64,000 nt of DNA, taken from NCBI RefSeq assembly GCF_040807025.1, contig NC_090945.1:73109088-73173087 (forward strand), in the 5' to 3' direction. The first letter of the stretch is position 1. Each line of letters starts with the position of its first letter. Shown here in pieces: positions 1-9,314 of the stretch. The stretch is from Struthio camelus (Eukaryota; Chordata; Aves; Struthioniformes; Struthionidae). Below the pieces are notes generated by a model, which was not told the origin of the DNA, did no database searches, and worked only from the letters and a program-made list of their open reading frames with translations. Position numbers and translations under genes: made by a program.

Positions 1-1434
1 CTCAGAAGACTCATTAGACTCAGCGTAGATGGAAGACATCAAATGTTTTAAAACAAAAAGTAACTCTTGGAGATTATCTTGAATATTTTTTTGTTTTGAA
101 TTAGCATTTTCTGCATGCTAAGTGTTCTCAAACTGTTCCTGCCCTTCTGAGGTCTGTATGCTATAGATGTATTGTGTAAAGTAATTGGTCTGGAGGGTTG
201 CTGGCAAACTAGGTCTCTTGCTATTATTTACAGGAAGGGAAAGGTAAATTTAAGGTACCTCCACATGAATTGAGCAAACTACATTAACATGGTTTAAGCC
301 CTTAGCCCAGGTAGAATTTAACTCCTATCAACTGAAATGTGTTAAATTGTAAGTGCAATCCTAGTTTTGCTAATGCAAAATTAAATGGTTAACCTAAATC
401 AGCACATGTGCTGGTTAACATGAAAGAGAATTGCCAGCTGAAAGGCAATGATTTCTTTATGTGCTAATCCTATCTTGCGATTGAATGAACATAACCTCAA
501 TAACATGATATTGTTTCAGTTTTTTTGACAGGGTAACTTAGGCTTTCTGAATGGATGAGAAATAAACCAAAGAGTAACAAAGACTAATTGACACTTTTCT
601 GGAATACCTGTTAGATGAATAGTGCCAACTTTTTGAAAACTTCCCTAATTTGTGAGCATTTTCTCATGTAAATAGCAGCAATCCAAATAATTAAGGAAGG
701 GATATGAGGTGGTGATACAGTATCACCATGTCTACTTATGGAAAGATATTACTGTGTTTGTATTTGTTGGCTGTCTGGGCACTGCAAGTTTGGAGCCCTT
801 AGCTACCGCAAGCTCTTAGATATGGAGAGCAGTTTTACCCACTGTGTTTGATTCTAACCAACCTTCCTCTGAAAGATTATACCTGAATTATACTGGGTTC
901 AAAGACAGGTGATACAAATAACTAAGGTAGTTAAAAATCCTAAGAAGAGGCTGAAAGTTCTCATACTTCATATAGGATTTGTTTTAGGGCTTTTCCTAAC
1001 CCACTATGCTGAGGGAAGGATGATAGATATTATAGGACAGCATTAGATCCTTTCTGCCTATAGATATGAAAATACATATCCATAGGCTTAGTGTTCCTAG
1101 TCCTTCTACCTCTTATAACAGTAGAGAAGCCATAAGTGAAACTTCTGTTTCATTTTCTTCTACAGGTTTCTCCTATAGGAAATGCACAGACTTTTAGGTA
1201 CTATAGATAGATACATTTTCTTTGTACCTGTTTTCCCTCTGGTAGAAGCTTCACAAGTAAGCCTTCCACTACTTAAAATTAGTAACATTTAAGGTGGATA
1301 TTTGCAGGAGGATACTATTTCTGTGTATAAATGCCAATAGTATTTCTAGAAAGACTTTACTACATGCTATGTAGCAGGTGATGCGTGCTGCACTTTGAGG
1401 CAATAAAGTCATTTCAGGGTACTCAAGCTGAAAT
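1..1434. other. Upstream AT-rich flank with no recognisable gene
   Basis: This stretch before the CpG island is AT-rich and stop-rich in all frames. I see no exon with splice-site context, no RNA gene and no clear transposon. It is the distal upstream region of the gene that starts in the CpG island. It could contain enhancers, but nothing in the sequence alone identifies one. Confidence 0.6.
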
Positions 1435-1502
1435 CTCTGTGTGTGTATACATGTGTATGTGTGTGTCGGGGTGTGTGTGTGTGTATATATATACATATAT
1501 AA
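1435..1502. repeat. TG/TA microsatellite
   Basis: A compound run of TG dinucleotides, broken by short TATA and CGGGG interruptions, passes into TA dinucleotides. It sits directly at the upstream edge of the CpG island. Open reading frames across it (His/Thr-rich on the minus strand) are artefacts of the repeat. Confidence 0.9.
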
Positions 1503-1637
1503 TTGATTTACTATCTTTTCCTGCACATCCAGCATGACAAACAGCAAGGTCCCTCACCCCTGCTCCTGGCTGCCGGGCAGGGGCCGGGCGCGGGTCCAGC
1601 CCCGGGGACGGCGGGGCCGGCCGGCAGGTGGCGCGGC

Positions 1638-1705
1638 GGGGCCGGGCTGCGCGGGGCGCGGCGGCCCCCGCGGGGCCGGGCTGCGCGGGGCGCGGCGGCC
1701 CCCGC
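1638..1705 (+). repeat. Two tandem copies of a 34-bp GC-rich unit
   Basis: The 34-bp unit beginning GGGGCCGGGCTGCGC occupies 1638-1671 and is repeated base for base at 1672-1705. It is made only of G, C and a single T. This is a minisatellite-like duplication inside the CpG island, probably upstream of or within the 5' UTR. Confidence 0.9.
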
Positions 1706-1855
1706 GGCGCTGCTCGTGCCGTGCCGCCGGGGCGGAGCCGCCTGGGGCGACGGGCTGCGCCTTCCGCGCCTCAGCCGCGCCGGGCGACCCCTGGGTGCGG
1801 GGCCCCGGAGGAAAGGAACAGTGCGGGGCCGGGGGGGCGGACAATTTTTCTTTCT

Positions 1856-1869
1856 CCCCCCCCCCCCCC
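1856..1869 (+). repeat. C14 homopolymer
   Basis: Fourteen consecutive C bases lie within a pyrimidine-rich segment that continues with TTTCCCTTTCC. Such a run is length-unstable and error-prone in sequencing, so its exact length should be treated with caution. Confidence 0.85.
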
Positions 1870-2130
1870 TTTCCCTTTCCTGTCAACTCAGCCGAGTTCG
1901 GAAAACCGGCTCGGGCCCTGCCAGCTGCCGGAGAGAGGAAACCCCAGTCTGGAGGCAAAAACAATCTCACTCAGCGTACGCACCCGCCCGCCCTGCTCGG
2001 AGCCCTCGGCTCCGGGTAGCCGGCGGCTGGGGCCGGCACGGGGAGAGCCCGGGGTGTTTCGGGGTGGTGCCGCTCCCCGGGGGCAGGGGGCGGCCCGGGC
2101 GGCCACCAACTTCTCCGGGCGGCGGTGGCG

Positions 2131-2147
2131 GCAGCAGCAGCAGCAGC
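2131..2147 (+). repeat. Short GCA/CAG trinucleotide run in the 5' region
   Basis: Five GCA triplets follow a GGCGGC/GGTGGC stretch. The run lies upstream of the start codon, in the likely 5' UTR or promoter, so it would not encode glutamine in the kinase. Confidence 0.85.
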
Positions 2148-2171
2148 TCCGTCCGCCCCTCGTCGGGCAGC

Positions 2172-2204
2172 GGGGCGGGGGTGCCGGGGGCAGCGGCGCC
2201 GGGG
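2172..2204 (+). other. G-quadruplex motif, plus strand
   Basis: Four G-runs of at least four bases occur in order: GGGG, GGGGG, GGGGG and GGGG, with spacers of 1, 4 and 10 bases. This fits the general pattern for intramolecular G-quadruplexes. It lies on the sense strand upstream of the start codon, so it could form in DNA or in the 5' UTR RNA. The folding is inferred, not shown. Confidence 0.5.
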
Positions 2205-2368
2205 CGCGGGGGCTCTGCGCCAGCCCTGCGAGGGGCGCGGCGCTGCCCGGTCTCGGAGGCGGCAAAGCAGCGGGAGGATCCGCGAGGATCCAGGTAGATC
2301 CAGCTTTTACCTCTCGCCACAAGCCACCATCAGCAGGACCTCCGCCCTCCGCCTCCCCCCGCTCCGCT

Positions 2369-2396
2369 CCCCTCCTCTCCCTCCCCTCCCCTCCCC
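2369..2396 (-). other. G-quadruplex motif, minus strand
   Basis: The plus strand reads as a run of CCCC and CCC blocks separated by single T bases or short pyrimidine spacers. On the minus (template) strand this gives at least four closely spaced G-runs with one-base loops, a canonical G-quadruplex pattern. It is about 280 bases upstream of the STK32B start codon. The plus-strand tract could form an i-motif. Confidence 0.6.
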
Positions 2397-2436
2397 TCGC
2401 GCCGTCCCTTCCCCCGCTGCCCCTCCGCTGTGCAAG

Positions 2437-2460
2437 ATGGATCAAGTTCGTGCGCGGTAG
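2437..2460 (+). CDS. Possible upstream ORF of 7 codons (MDQVRAR) in the STK32B leader
   Basis: This short frame begins with an ATG that has A at -3 and G at +4, a strong initiation context, and ends at a TAG after seven codons. It lies about 215 bases before the STK32B start codon. If the transcript begins upstream of it, a scanning ribosome would be expected to use it and would have to reinitiate at the kinase start. Whether it is in the mature mRNA is unknown, because the transcription start is not visible. Confidence 0.4.
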   Translation: MDQVRAR

Positions 2461-2627
2461 CCGCGCTCCCCGCCGCCCATCGCCGCCGGTTTCGCAGGGC
2501 GGTTTCCAGCCCGGCGCTGCGGCGGCGCGGAGCGGCGGCGGCGGCGCCGGGCCCGGCGGGGGCAGCGCGGCGGCGGCGGGCCGGGACCCCGCGGCGGCGG
2601 AGCTCTGCTGGCCGCGCCCGGCGGGGC

Positions 2628-2714
2628 ATGCGGGCGGCTCGTCCGGCGGGGCATGCGGAGGAGGCTGCGGACCGCCATGGGGGGCGGCCACTCCCACCGG
2701 GCGCCCGTCTTTGA
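2628..2714 (+). CDS. Possible upstream ORF overlapping the STK32B start codon
   Basis: An ATG at 2628 opens a 28-codon frame that stops with TGA at 2712-2714. It is out of frame with the kinase and overlaps the kinase start at 2677. The peptide is rich in Arg, Ala, Gly and Pro and resembles no family I know. If translated it would compete with the main start codon. The frame being open may simply reflect the GC-rich composition. Confidence 0.3.
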   Translation: MRAARPAGHAEEAADRHGGRPLPPGARL

Positions 2715-2728
2715 CGAGAACGAGGACG
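2677..2728 (+). CDS. STK32B: STK32B (serine/threonine kinase 32B, YANK2) coding exon 1, 5' part of gene
   Basis: Exon 1 encodes MGGGHSHRAPVFDENED and one base of the next codon, followed by a good splice donor (G|GTGAGTG). The start is chosen because it matches the conserved family N-terminus (mammalian STK32B begins MGGNHSHK and continues PPVFDENE), and because G at -3 and G at +4 form a strong Kozak context. Gly2 followed by Ser6 matches the N-myristoylation pattern MGxxxS, so membrane attachment is likely. The protein belongs to the YANK family of AGC-like serine/threonine kinases, whose substrates are poorly known. An in-frame ATG eight codons upstream (2653) could add MRRRLRTA. The paralogue STK32A begins MGANTSRK, which fits less well. 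The exon sits inside the CpG island and joins in phase 1 to exon 2 at 35251. Confidence 0.93.
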
Positions 2729-2961
2729 GTGAGTGCGGAGCTGTCCGAGGTGCCGCCGGCGCCCGGCACCCGCTCGCTCCCTTTTCTTACTATTGTCTGG
2801 CAAACCTCCGGGCTGACGGCGGCACCCTCTGCCTCGGGCAGCGCCGGGGGGCACTTGCTGCCTCTGGACTGCCTCTCGTTAAGAAACCTGAATAGATCAC
2901 CCGCTTTCTGTCGGTTGAACTCCCTGGGGAAGGAGAGGGAAATCCCACCTTTTGTTCAGAC

Positions 2962-2982
2962 ACCCGTGCTAATTGCACGGGT
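2962..2982. other. Perfect hairpin in early intron 1
   Basis: ACCCGTGC and GCACGGGT form an eight-base perfect stem around a TAATT loop. It lies about 230 bases after the exon 1 donor, just beyond the CpG island. No function is evident. It could be a chance inverted repeat or a palindromic protein-binding site. Confidence 0.5.
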
Positions 2983-4167
2983 ATTTGCTGGCGTCTCAGC
3001 TAGTCTGAAGCCTAACACATGGCAGGTAACTTCGTACCTACCTTTCATCGGTTCGGAAATCGGTGCATCGGTTTGGAAATGGATGCCCGCTCTCGCTCTG
3101 TTTGTGTTTGTAGCTCTCTTGTAGGACTCTTTGCCCTAATGCCCATTTTAAATGGTGATATCTCTTTCAGTCTGCACGCTTCTTTCACCACTTTTACTTT
3201 CTGAAACTTTTTTTTAGATTTTGTTTCTTAAAGATTTTATCCTCTCCTAGATGTCATGCAAAGTGTGTCCTGTAAAGTTTTTGGCAGATGATGGAAAAGT
3301 TCGTATTAAATACTGTGATTCTTTACTATTTATGCATTTCCTTATTGTTCTCATATAAATAGAACATATTTAACTGGAGTTAAGTGGCCATGTTTAAATT
3401 AAAACCATTTAGATTTTTAAGCAAAGAGAACTGTCCTTTTAGGAAGCAGTGTTAGGTAGCAGTATCATCACCAGAAAGGTTTTAAATATTACATATGGGA
3501 TACCTATTGTTGTGTGTCTGTACAATTTATGCTTGATTTTCAATATATTCCTTTCCCAATAGATCCCAATATATTTTATTATGAGGCAGTTGTGCCTCGA
3601 AGCACAGCTTTGGTTTTCTAAGGTTCATAGCAGGTCAGTAACACATACACTTCCTTAAACAGTCAGGACACATGGAGATATTGGTATTGTTTTACTAATT
3701 TGGAGGAAATATATTAAACACATTTGAAGTGTATAAAAGGGTGGCTACTCATTTACTTGCACTTAAGACACAATTAGCATTCTCTCTTGCTTGACAAAGC
3801 TTGATGAGGTATTTGGTGAGGTTTTGTTAACAAGACTTCATTGTATGGAGTATAGGACAGATTATTTACTATTTGACTATGTTTTGTGATGCAATAGTTG
3901 TGGTTTTCTTTAACAATGTAAAATTTTGGGCATTTGCAGTAAGTCATGTTAGGTAAACAAATGAGAGAGAAAGAAACCATCCCTTAATGTAAAGTCCCAG
4001 TGGTGACCAAATACAATTAAGCCCTGAAGCTCACCAAGAAATACCCAAGACTGAAAGTATGGTGTAAATTGTGTCTAGATGTTGCAAGGTAAAAATTAGC
4101 TTTGCCTTTGCGAGAGTTTTGGTTGGGCTCTCTTGAGTTAGCAACTTCCATGAATTATTACCACTTT

Positions 4168-4196
4168 GTTTTTTTTGTTTGTTTGTTTGTTTTTTG
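4168..4196 (+). repeat. T-rich (TTTG)n microsatellite
   Basis: A T run passes into four or more TTTG units and ends in another T run. It is a simple low-complexity repeat in intron 1. Confidence 0.75.
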
Positions 4197-5229
4197 CATG
4201 AGACAAAGCTGTGATCAGGTTTTGTACAAAATGAACAAGATTCAGTAATGAATTACTACAGAGAAGACTTCATACCGGTTTGTTCTTTTTCCCTCAGAAA
4301 AAAAACATTTCTGTGATGCAGCCATTAATATCTATTAAAAAAAGCACACAGTATAAAGTATTGGTGGATTCTACTAGATCATTACTTACTGTTTGCGTCC
4401 TTTACTCATTGTGAAAGTTCCTACCGCCATCTCATATTTCTCTTAAGACATTATGCTTAATAAAATCATCCAGTTTGAAAGAGTTCATTGCTTTCAAAAA
4501 ACTAGCCTATTTTCTATGGTGCTTATAAGTTATTATTTGGGATGGGATTTTCCCCAGCACCTAAATATTATAGGAAAATATATCTTCTTTGAAAACCTGC
4601 TTTGCAAGGTTTAACCCAAACTGAGCTGTATTTCTTATTCAAGAATATACAAGAAACACTTCAAGAAACTACAAGAATCAATTTTTTGCACAATATTGTA
4701 CTCAGTACAAAGTTAAAAAAAACGCAGTAGCAAAGGAAAGTAGATTCATTTCTTGACATGATATAATTTTGCTCAAGAAAGACGATACTTACCAATTCCA
4801 ATACAGCCAGAATAAATGAGTTGTGTATGGATATATAGGCATAATGAAAACAAACTAATTAAAGTATTTTGTGTAATGTCACAGCTGCCTCCTAAAATGA
4901 GAAAACTAAGCAAAAAAAACATTGTCATTCTATGTTCATACATCTTAATGTTAGATGTGGAATAAAATATGAATTTCAAAAGAGGTTTAAAGCCACTTTG
5001 TTAAATGGTTCACTGAATCAGTAACTTTCTACCTGAGTTACAAAGAAGTATGTGGAAATAGCATGTGAGATGCTACCTAACAAGCTTGGAGAGTATCTGC
5101 TCTAGGATTACCACTCGTGCTTCCTGTCTAATGAGAATAGGTCCTGATCTGTTTAGCAGATACTGATCTGTCAGGTAGGAAACTAAATGTTGTATTTAGA
5201 CCTCCTACTATGTTTGGGATAATAAAAAT

Positions 5230-6265
5230 GATCCAGCCAGAAAGCTGGAAGGCCTGTTGTAAACCATGTTGTTCAGTTCTCAGCTATCACAGACACCATA
5301 TCACATCATTATAATATATTGATCTTTTTAAGGGTCATAATACATACAATTTTTTAGACTATATTGGTCTTCTATGTCCTATTTTTGTTAGAAGGATCTT
5401 CCACAACTTCATTCTTCTAATAGTTAGAATAATTCTAGTTTCTAGATTAAAGGTATTCTTGATCTGTTTATATAATTTATATTTATTTTTTGTTAGCTTA
5501 AATAGCTGTTCACCCCCCTGATGATTACCGCAGTGCATTGTTAGACAGCAAAAGTTTCACCTCTCAACCTTTGTTTTGTAAGGAAATAGCTTCTAGTTTT
5601 CTCTTCTTTCTACTGCTTTCCCATTCCCTATGTCTTTCATCTGCGTGTATTCAAACTCATCTTGATTATACACAGCTAGTCTAAATTATACACAGTTTCA
5701 CGGGCAAATTTCCACCAGGACCTTTTTCAGGAAATAATACTTCCTATTCTCTACTGGAAATAGCTTTCCTGGTGCAGCCTGTAAATACATATGCCCTTTT
5801 CATGGACATATCATAAAGATAATTCATAATCATCTTGTGATCAGTTAGCCCACCAGTCCCCTGTTCAGTAGTTTCTACTGATAAACTCCACTTTACAGCA
5901 AAAAATTCTTGATATCAGCTCCTATGTGCGTGACCTTGCGTTTTGCACCATTGAATTTCAGACCAGTTCTATTATTCATATCCTCAAGATGATTGCACAC
6001 TTCTTTCCTTGTATTGTTCTGATTCTCCGTTATTTTAACAATGCTTTGTAGTGTCACAGCTTTCATTAGCTCAATGCCAGTTTTTGAGTCCGCTGTATAT
6101 TTTGTGGAAATATTTAATTGGATCATTTCCAGATCTCATCTTCTTTGCTGGTAACCCACTTCAGCTAGATATTTCCCATTGAAACATAACATTGTTTCCC
6201 AGCTTGCATTTTGTCAGGTAATCCCCACCTTGTTCAGCTTTGCCAGTGCTTTCTTGTACTTCCTC
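5230..6265 (-). mobile_element. Ancient CR1/L3-type LINE relic, about 1 kb
   Basis: Read on the minus strand, this stretch follows the order of an old amniote CR1/L3 non-LTR retrotransposon: the reverse-transcriptase thumb region, the C-terminal part of ORF2, then the 3' end near 5230. The minus-strand frame at 5893-6126 gives segments such as HLEDMNN and LKFNGAKRKVTHIG. These resemble the conserved CR1 block in which a phenylalanine-asparagine-lysine-rich segment is followed by V-x-H-x-G. Nucleotide landmarks such as the GCTTAAATAGCT stretch near 5500 and the ACTTCATTCTTCTAATAGTT stretch near 5406 match the CR1 3' region as I know it. It is heavily mutated, with many stops and indels, and cannot be active. 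It is clearly older than the avian CR1 copies at 14588 and 17144. Confidence 0.8.
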
Positions 6266-8105
6266 TCTCCTGAAATTCACACAAATAAAATCTAACACAA
6301 CTTTACCTTCCACAAAATAAGTTTCTTAACGAGGAGAAGTATCTGGTTATTTTCACACAATTAACTTATAGTAAATCCATGCCAATTTTTGTCTAATTTT
6401 TTTCTTCCTAGCCTAGGTTAAAGCACAGCAAGAGCTAGGGAAAGCCAGTGAACAAAGTTATTTGTTTGCATAAAGCTTATACTCTGGCTGAAGAAGGTCA
6501 AAGGAAAAATATGTTTTGTCTCTTGATTTTTATTGCTGTACAGATTCGATAGAGATAACTAGGTCTGGTGTAGCACTACTACTGCTACTCAAAGCTAGAT
6601 ACTTTAATGATTTTGGACTGTTACATTTTTTTCAGACATTTAAAAAGTGTTTTCAAGCTACATACTATAGCAATGCCTGGTCAATCCAACGTGAAGGTAA
6701 AAGGAAAACAGTTTCATTTTGGTTCATATTCATGAGGCAAAAGGATTTTGACTCCCTCCACCCTGAATATTTCCTCTTCTCATGAAGGAAATCTCCTGGA
6801 CGCTGCATGCTGTCCTGCATGCTGTACAAATAGCAGGACAGAAAAGGAGGATTTATTTCCTTATATTCAGCTGTTGGAAATAAAAATAAGTTTACATAAA
6901 TGGAAATAGAGGAGGAGAGGAATATTAACCTCTAATAAGAATACATGTAAATATATTATTTGCAAATCCTCAGTAAATATCATAAGTAACAAATAAGCTA
7001 ACAATAGTCTGGTGGTTGTACAGAGTATTTTATATGCTAGATTTGCTTAACTCTGCTCCATGAAGCCTGTAATGATGTTTGACAGATGAAAGTGAAATAG
7101 TAGAAAAGAGGCATTTAGACAAGACTGGATTCACAAGAGGGATTATTGTTACTAATTAGTAATAGCAGATATTTGCATATACTATAGAGAAAGATACAGA
7201 GGAAAGAATAAATGTTGGAGGCTAGAAGCTGGACCTTTGAACTGATATGGCAGATGCATTTGTTTTTGATTATTTTAGACTTTAACAGTTGGGTTTGTTA
7301 TGGTTACTTGTAGAAACAAGTACACTATACTTTTTAAGAACTTGTTTTGTTTTGTTTTTACAGTAAGTGACTTTATACTTAAAGCAAATCTATGTTTGCA
7401 AAACACCTTTCCTGAAGCCATAAAGCTTTGACATTGCTTTGCAGAGGTCAATGTGACATGCTGTGTCTCAATACTGTAATCCTGTAGGATGGAAATGAGG
7501 AGTAGCAATGTGCCTTGGCTTATTTCTATACAGGGAGTCTCTATGCAAGTGCTGAAGTCCCATTGCTTTGCTTGAGTCGTAAGGCTTCATTCTGCTACAG
7601 TATCACAACCACAGAGCTCAGTATAAGTTTTTTGTAAAGAATACAGGATCCATCCTCCTGGGTAAAGCTTTAAATTCTGAGTTGTAACTTTAAACTTGAT
7701 TTCTACCTCTTTCTTTAGAAAAGCCTTCAGATGACTCTCAGCTTAAAGCAAGGATTTTAAGTTGAGACTAAGGTGAATTGCCGAACAGGTTATAATTAAA
7801 TGACCAGCTGCCCCAAAGAACATCTTAGGCTAACAAAGTGCACAATAGATACAGAGCCTAACAAAAAAGCCTGTGATTAACACAAATTCAGGTAGCTAAG
7901 TTCAGATTATAATGGGCAGGTTTATACAAAGTACAGTGGAAGTGAAGATCTATAGAAGTGACATAGGGAAAACTGCCATACAAGGGTTTCACTCGGAGCC
8001 AATTTGCAGAAATGATTAAATGTCAAAATGACAGATTCAAAATACAGTATGCAGTGTCCAGTTATTGTCAGTGATGTGACAGTGCTCATCTACCTGCCAC
8101 AACAA

Positions 8106-8155
8106 AGCTATAATAGCTAACATAACACATAGCTATAATAGCTGACATAACAGCT
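8106..8155 (+). repeat. 25-bp direct tandem duplication
   Basis: The unit beginning AGCTATAATAGCT at 8106 is repeated from 8131 with only a few differences. This is a small local duplication in intron 1. Confidence 0.8.
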
Positions 8156-9250
8156 GCAAGAACCTCAAAACATGAAGCTAATAACATATTCTTTTCAAAT
8201 TAATTATTTCAGAGGAAATAGCCTTAATGAATGGCTATGATAAAATAAGTCAAATAGAGGCTTCAGAATCTAAATGAAATTTCTTAGTAAAAGTAAAAGG
8301 TATCGGGTGGCATTCATATTTCAGCTGGATTTTTGTCTCTGCTATTTTTACAGGGTAGTTATGTGGCGTTTTGCTGTTTCCTTTGGAAAGACGAATATTC
8401 CAATTCCCTGTTAGAAGTGGGTTCGGTAAGAATGCCACATTGTGACTTATAAATGCTCTAAGGTAGTTCCACGTCATAAAAAGGGATAAAACATCGCTTT
8501 TTTAAGGTATTATTTTATGCTGGATAACAACTATTAGAAAGAAAGATTAAAAAATCAAGATTACTTTTTTCTTTTTAATTTATGGCCATGTTGAGTTATA
8601 CAATTTTATTAATCAAAGTTCAGAAGTGAATTCATCGTTGTGTGTAGTGCAATATGTTTCACAAGCCCTAATGCTAGTGTCTTCACAAACACGGAACAAA
8701 ATAGTGATCACTAATGCTCTTGCGGTTGCAGCCTAGTATGAGACAATAGGAAAATATGGATAGAAAGGAGAATACAGAACAATATAACAATATCAGGCAG
8801 TCAGATAGGCACCAACAGCCTACCTAGTTTGCATGGCTCATGGCAAGGCAGACTAAGAAAAGATGTCTGAGAAAAGACATTGCCACCATTCTCAGTCATT
8901 ATCTTCTTGACTCAGCCTCCTTCAGGTGTTGGTACAGTATACACAAATAATGTGAACCTCTTCAGACACTAAATGACAGTTGTAGTGAAGGTTAATATTA
9001 GATCCCAGATTTCCCTTTTCCACAGGGAAATCTGAAGAAAAGCAGGACAGATCTGTCACTTCCATTTTAGCTTTTAGTTCCTTGTTCCCTGAAGTGAACT
9101 GCATGTCCATACCTAAAAATGTTGTACGATCTGATGCTCTCACACTGTCAGGGCTAGAACCAAGCTGCTTTCAAGTGGCAGCTAAAGTATTTACCAATTT
9201 ACTTCTACTGTCCTCATCACGCAGATTTAACACAAAGTTTTCCAGCAATG

Positions 9251-9314
9251 GCTTAGAGGCGAATTAGATGATTTTTCAAGATCCTTTCTAAACAGACTTC
9301 CTGTGATTCTATGG
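9251..9314 (+). mobile_element. CR1 3'-end fragment, plus orientation
   Basis: The segment resembles the CR1 3' end in the sense direction: a stretch like GAATTAGATGATTTTTCAAG, then a pyrimidine-rich linker, then TGTGATTCTATGG, the tail octamer. Only about 60 bases are recognisable and the copy is degraded. It points the opposite way to the other CR1 pieces in this intron. Confidence 0.65.

Larger units (their letters stand above)
1550..2880 (+). promoter_or_regulatory. CpG island, putative promoter and 5' UTR of STK32B
   Basis: The base composition changes abruptly from AT-rich to very GC- and CpG-rich at about 1550 and returns to AT-rich after about 2880. The island covers the first coding exon and its splice donor, as expected for a CpG-island promoter. 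Sp1-type GC boxes are visible around 1729-1737 and 2171-2180. I see no convincing TATA box. The transcription start cannot be fixed from sequence. Internal structure includes a 34-bp tandem duplication, a C14 run at 1856-1869, a short GCA run at 2131-2147 and a C-rich pyrimidine tract ending near 2398. Several long open frames cross this region, but they are by-products of the GC-rich composition, which lacks stop codons. Confidence 0.85.

Noticed and set aside
1503..3124. Long open frames on both strands across the CpG island (up to about 500 codons), rich in Gly, Ala, Pro and Arg
   Set aside because: They result from GC-rich sequence lacking stop codons. They have no recognisable domains, cross the real exon 1 and its splice donor in other frames, and extend into intron 1.
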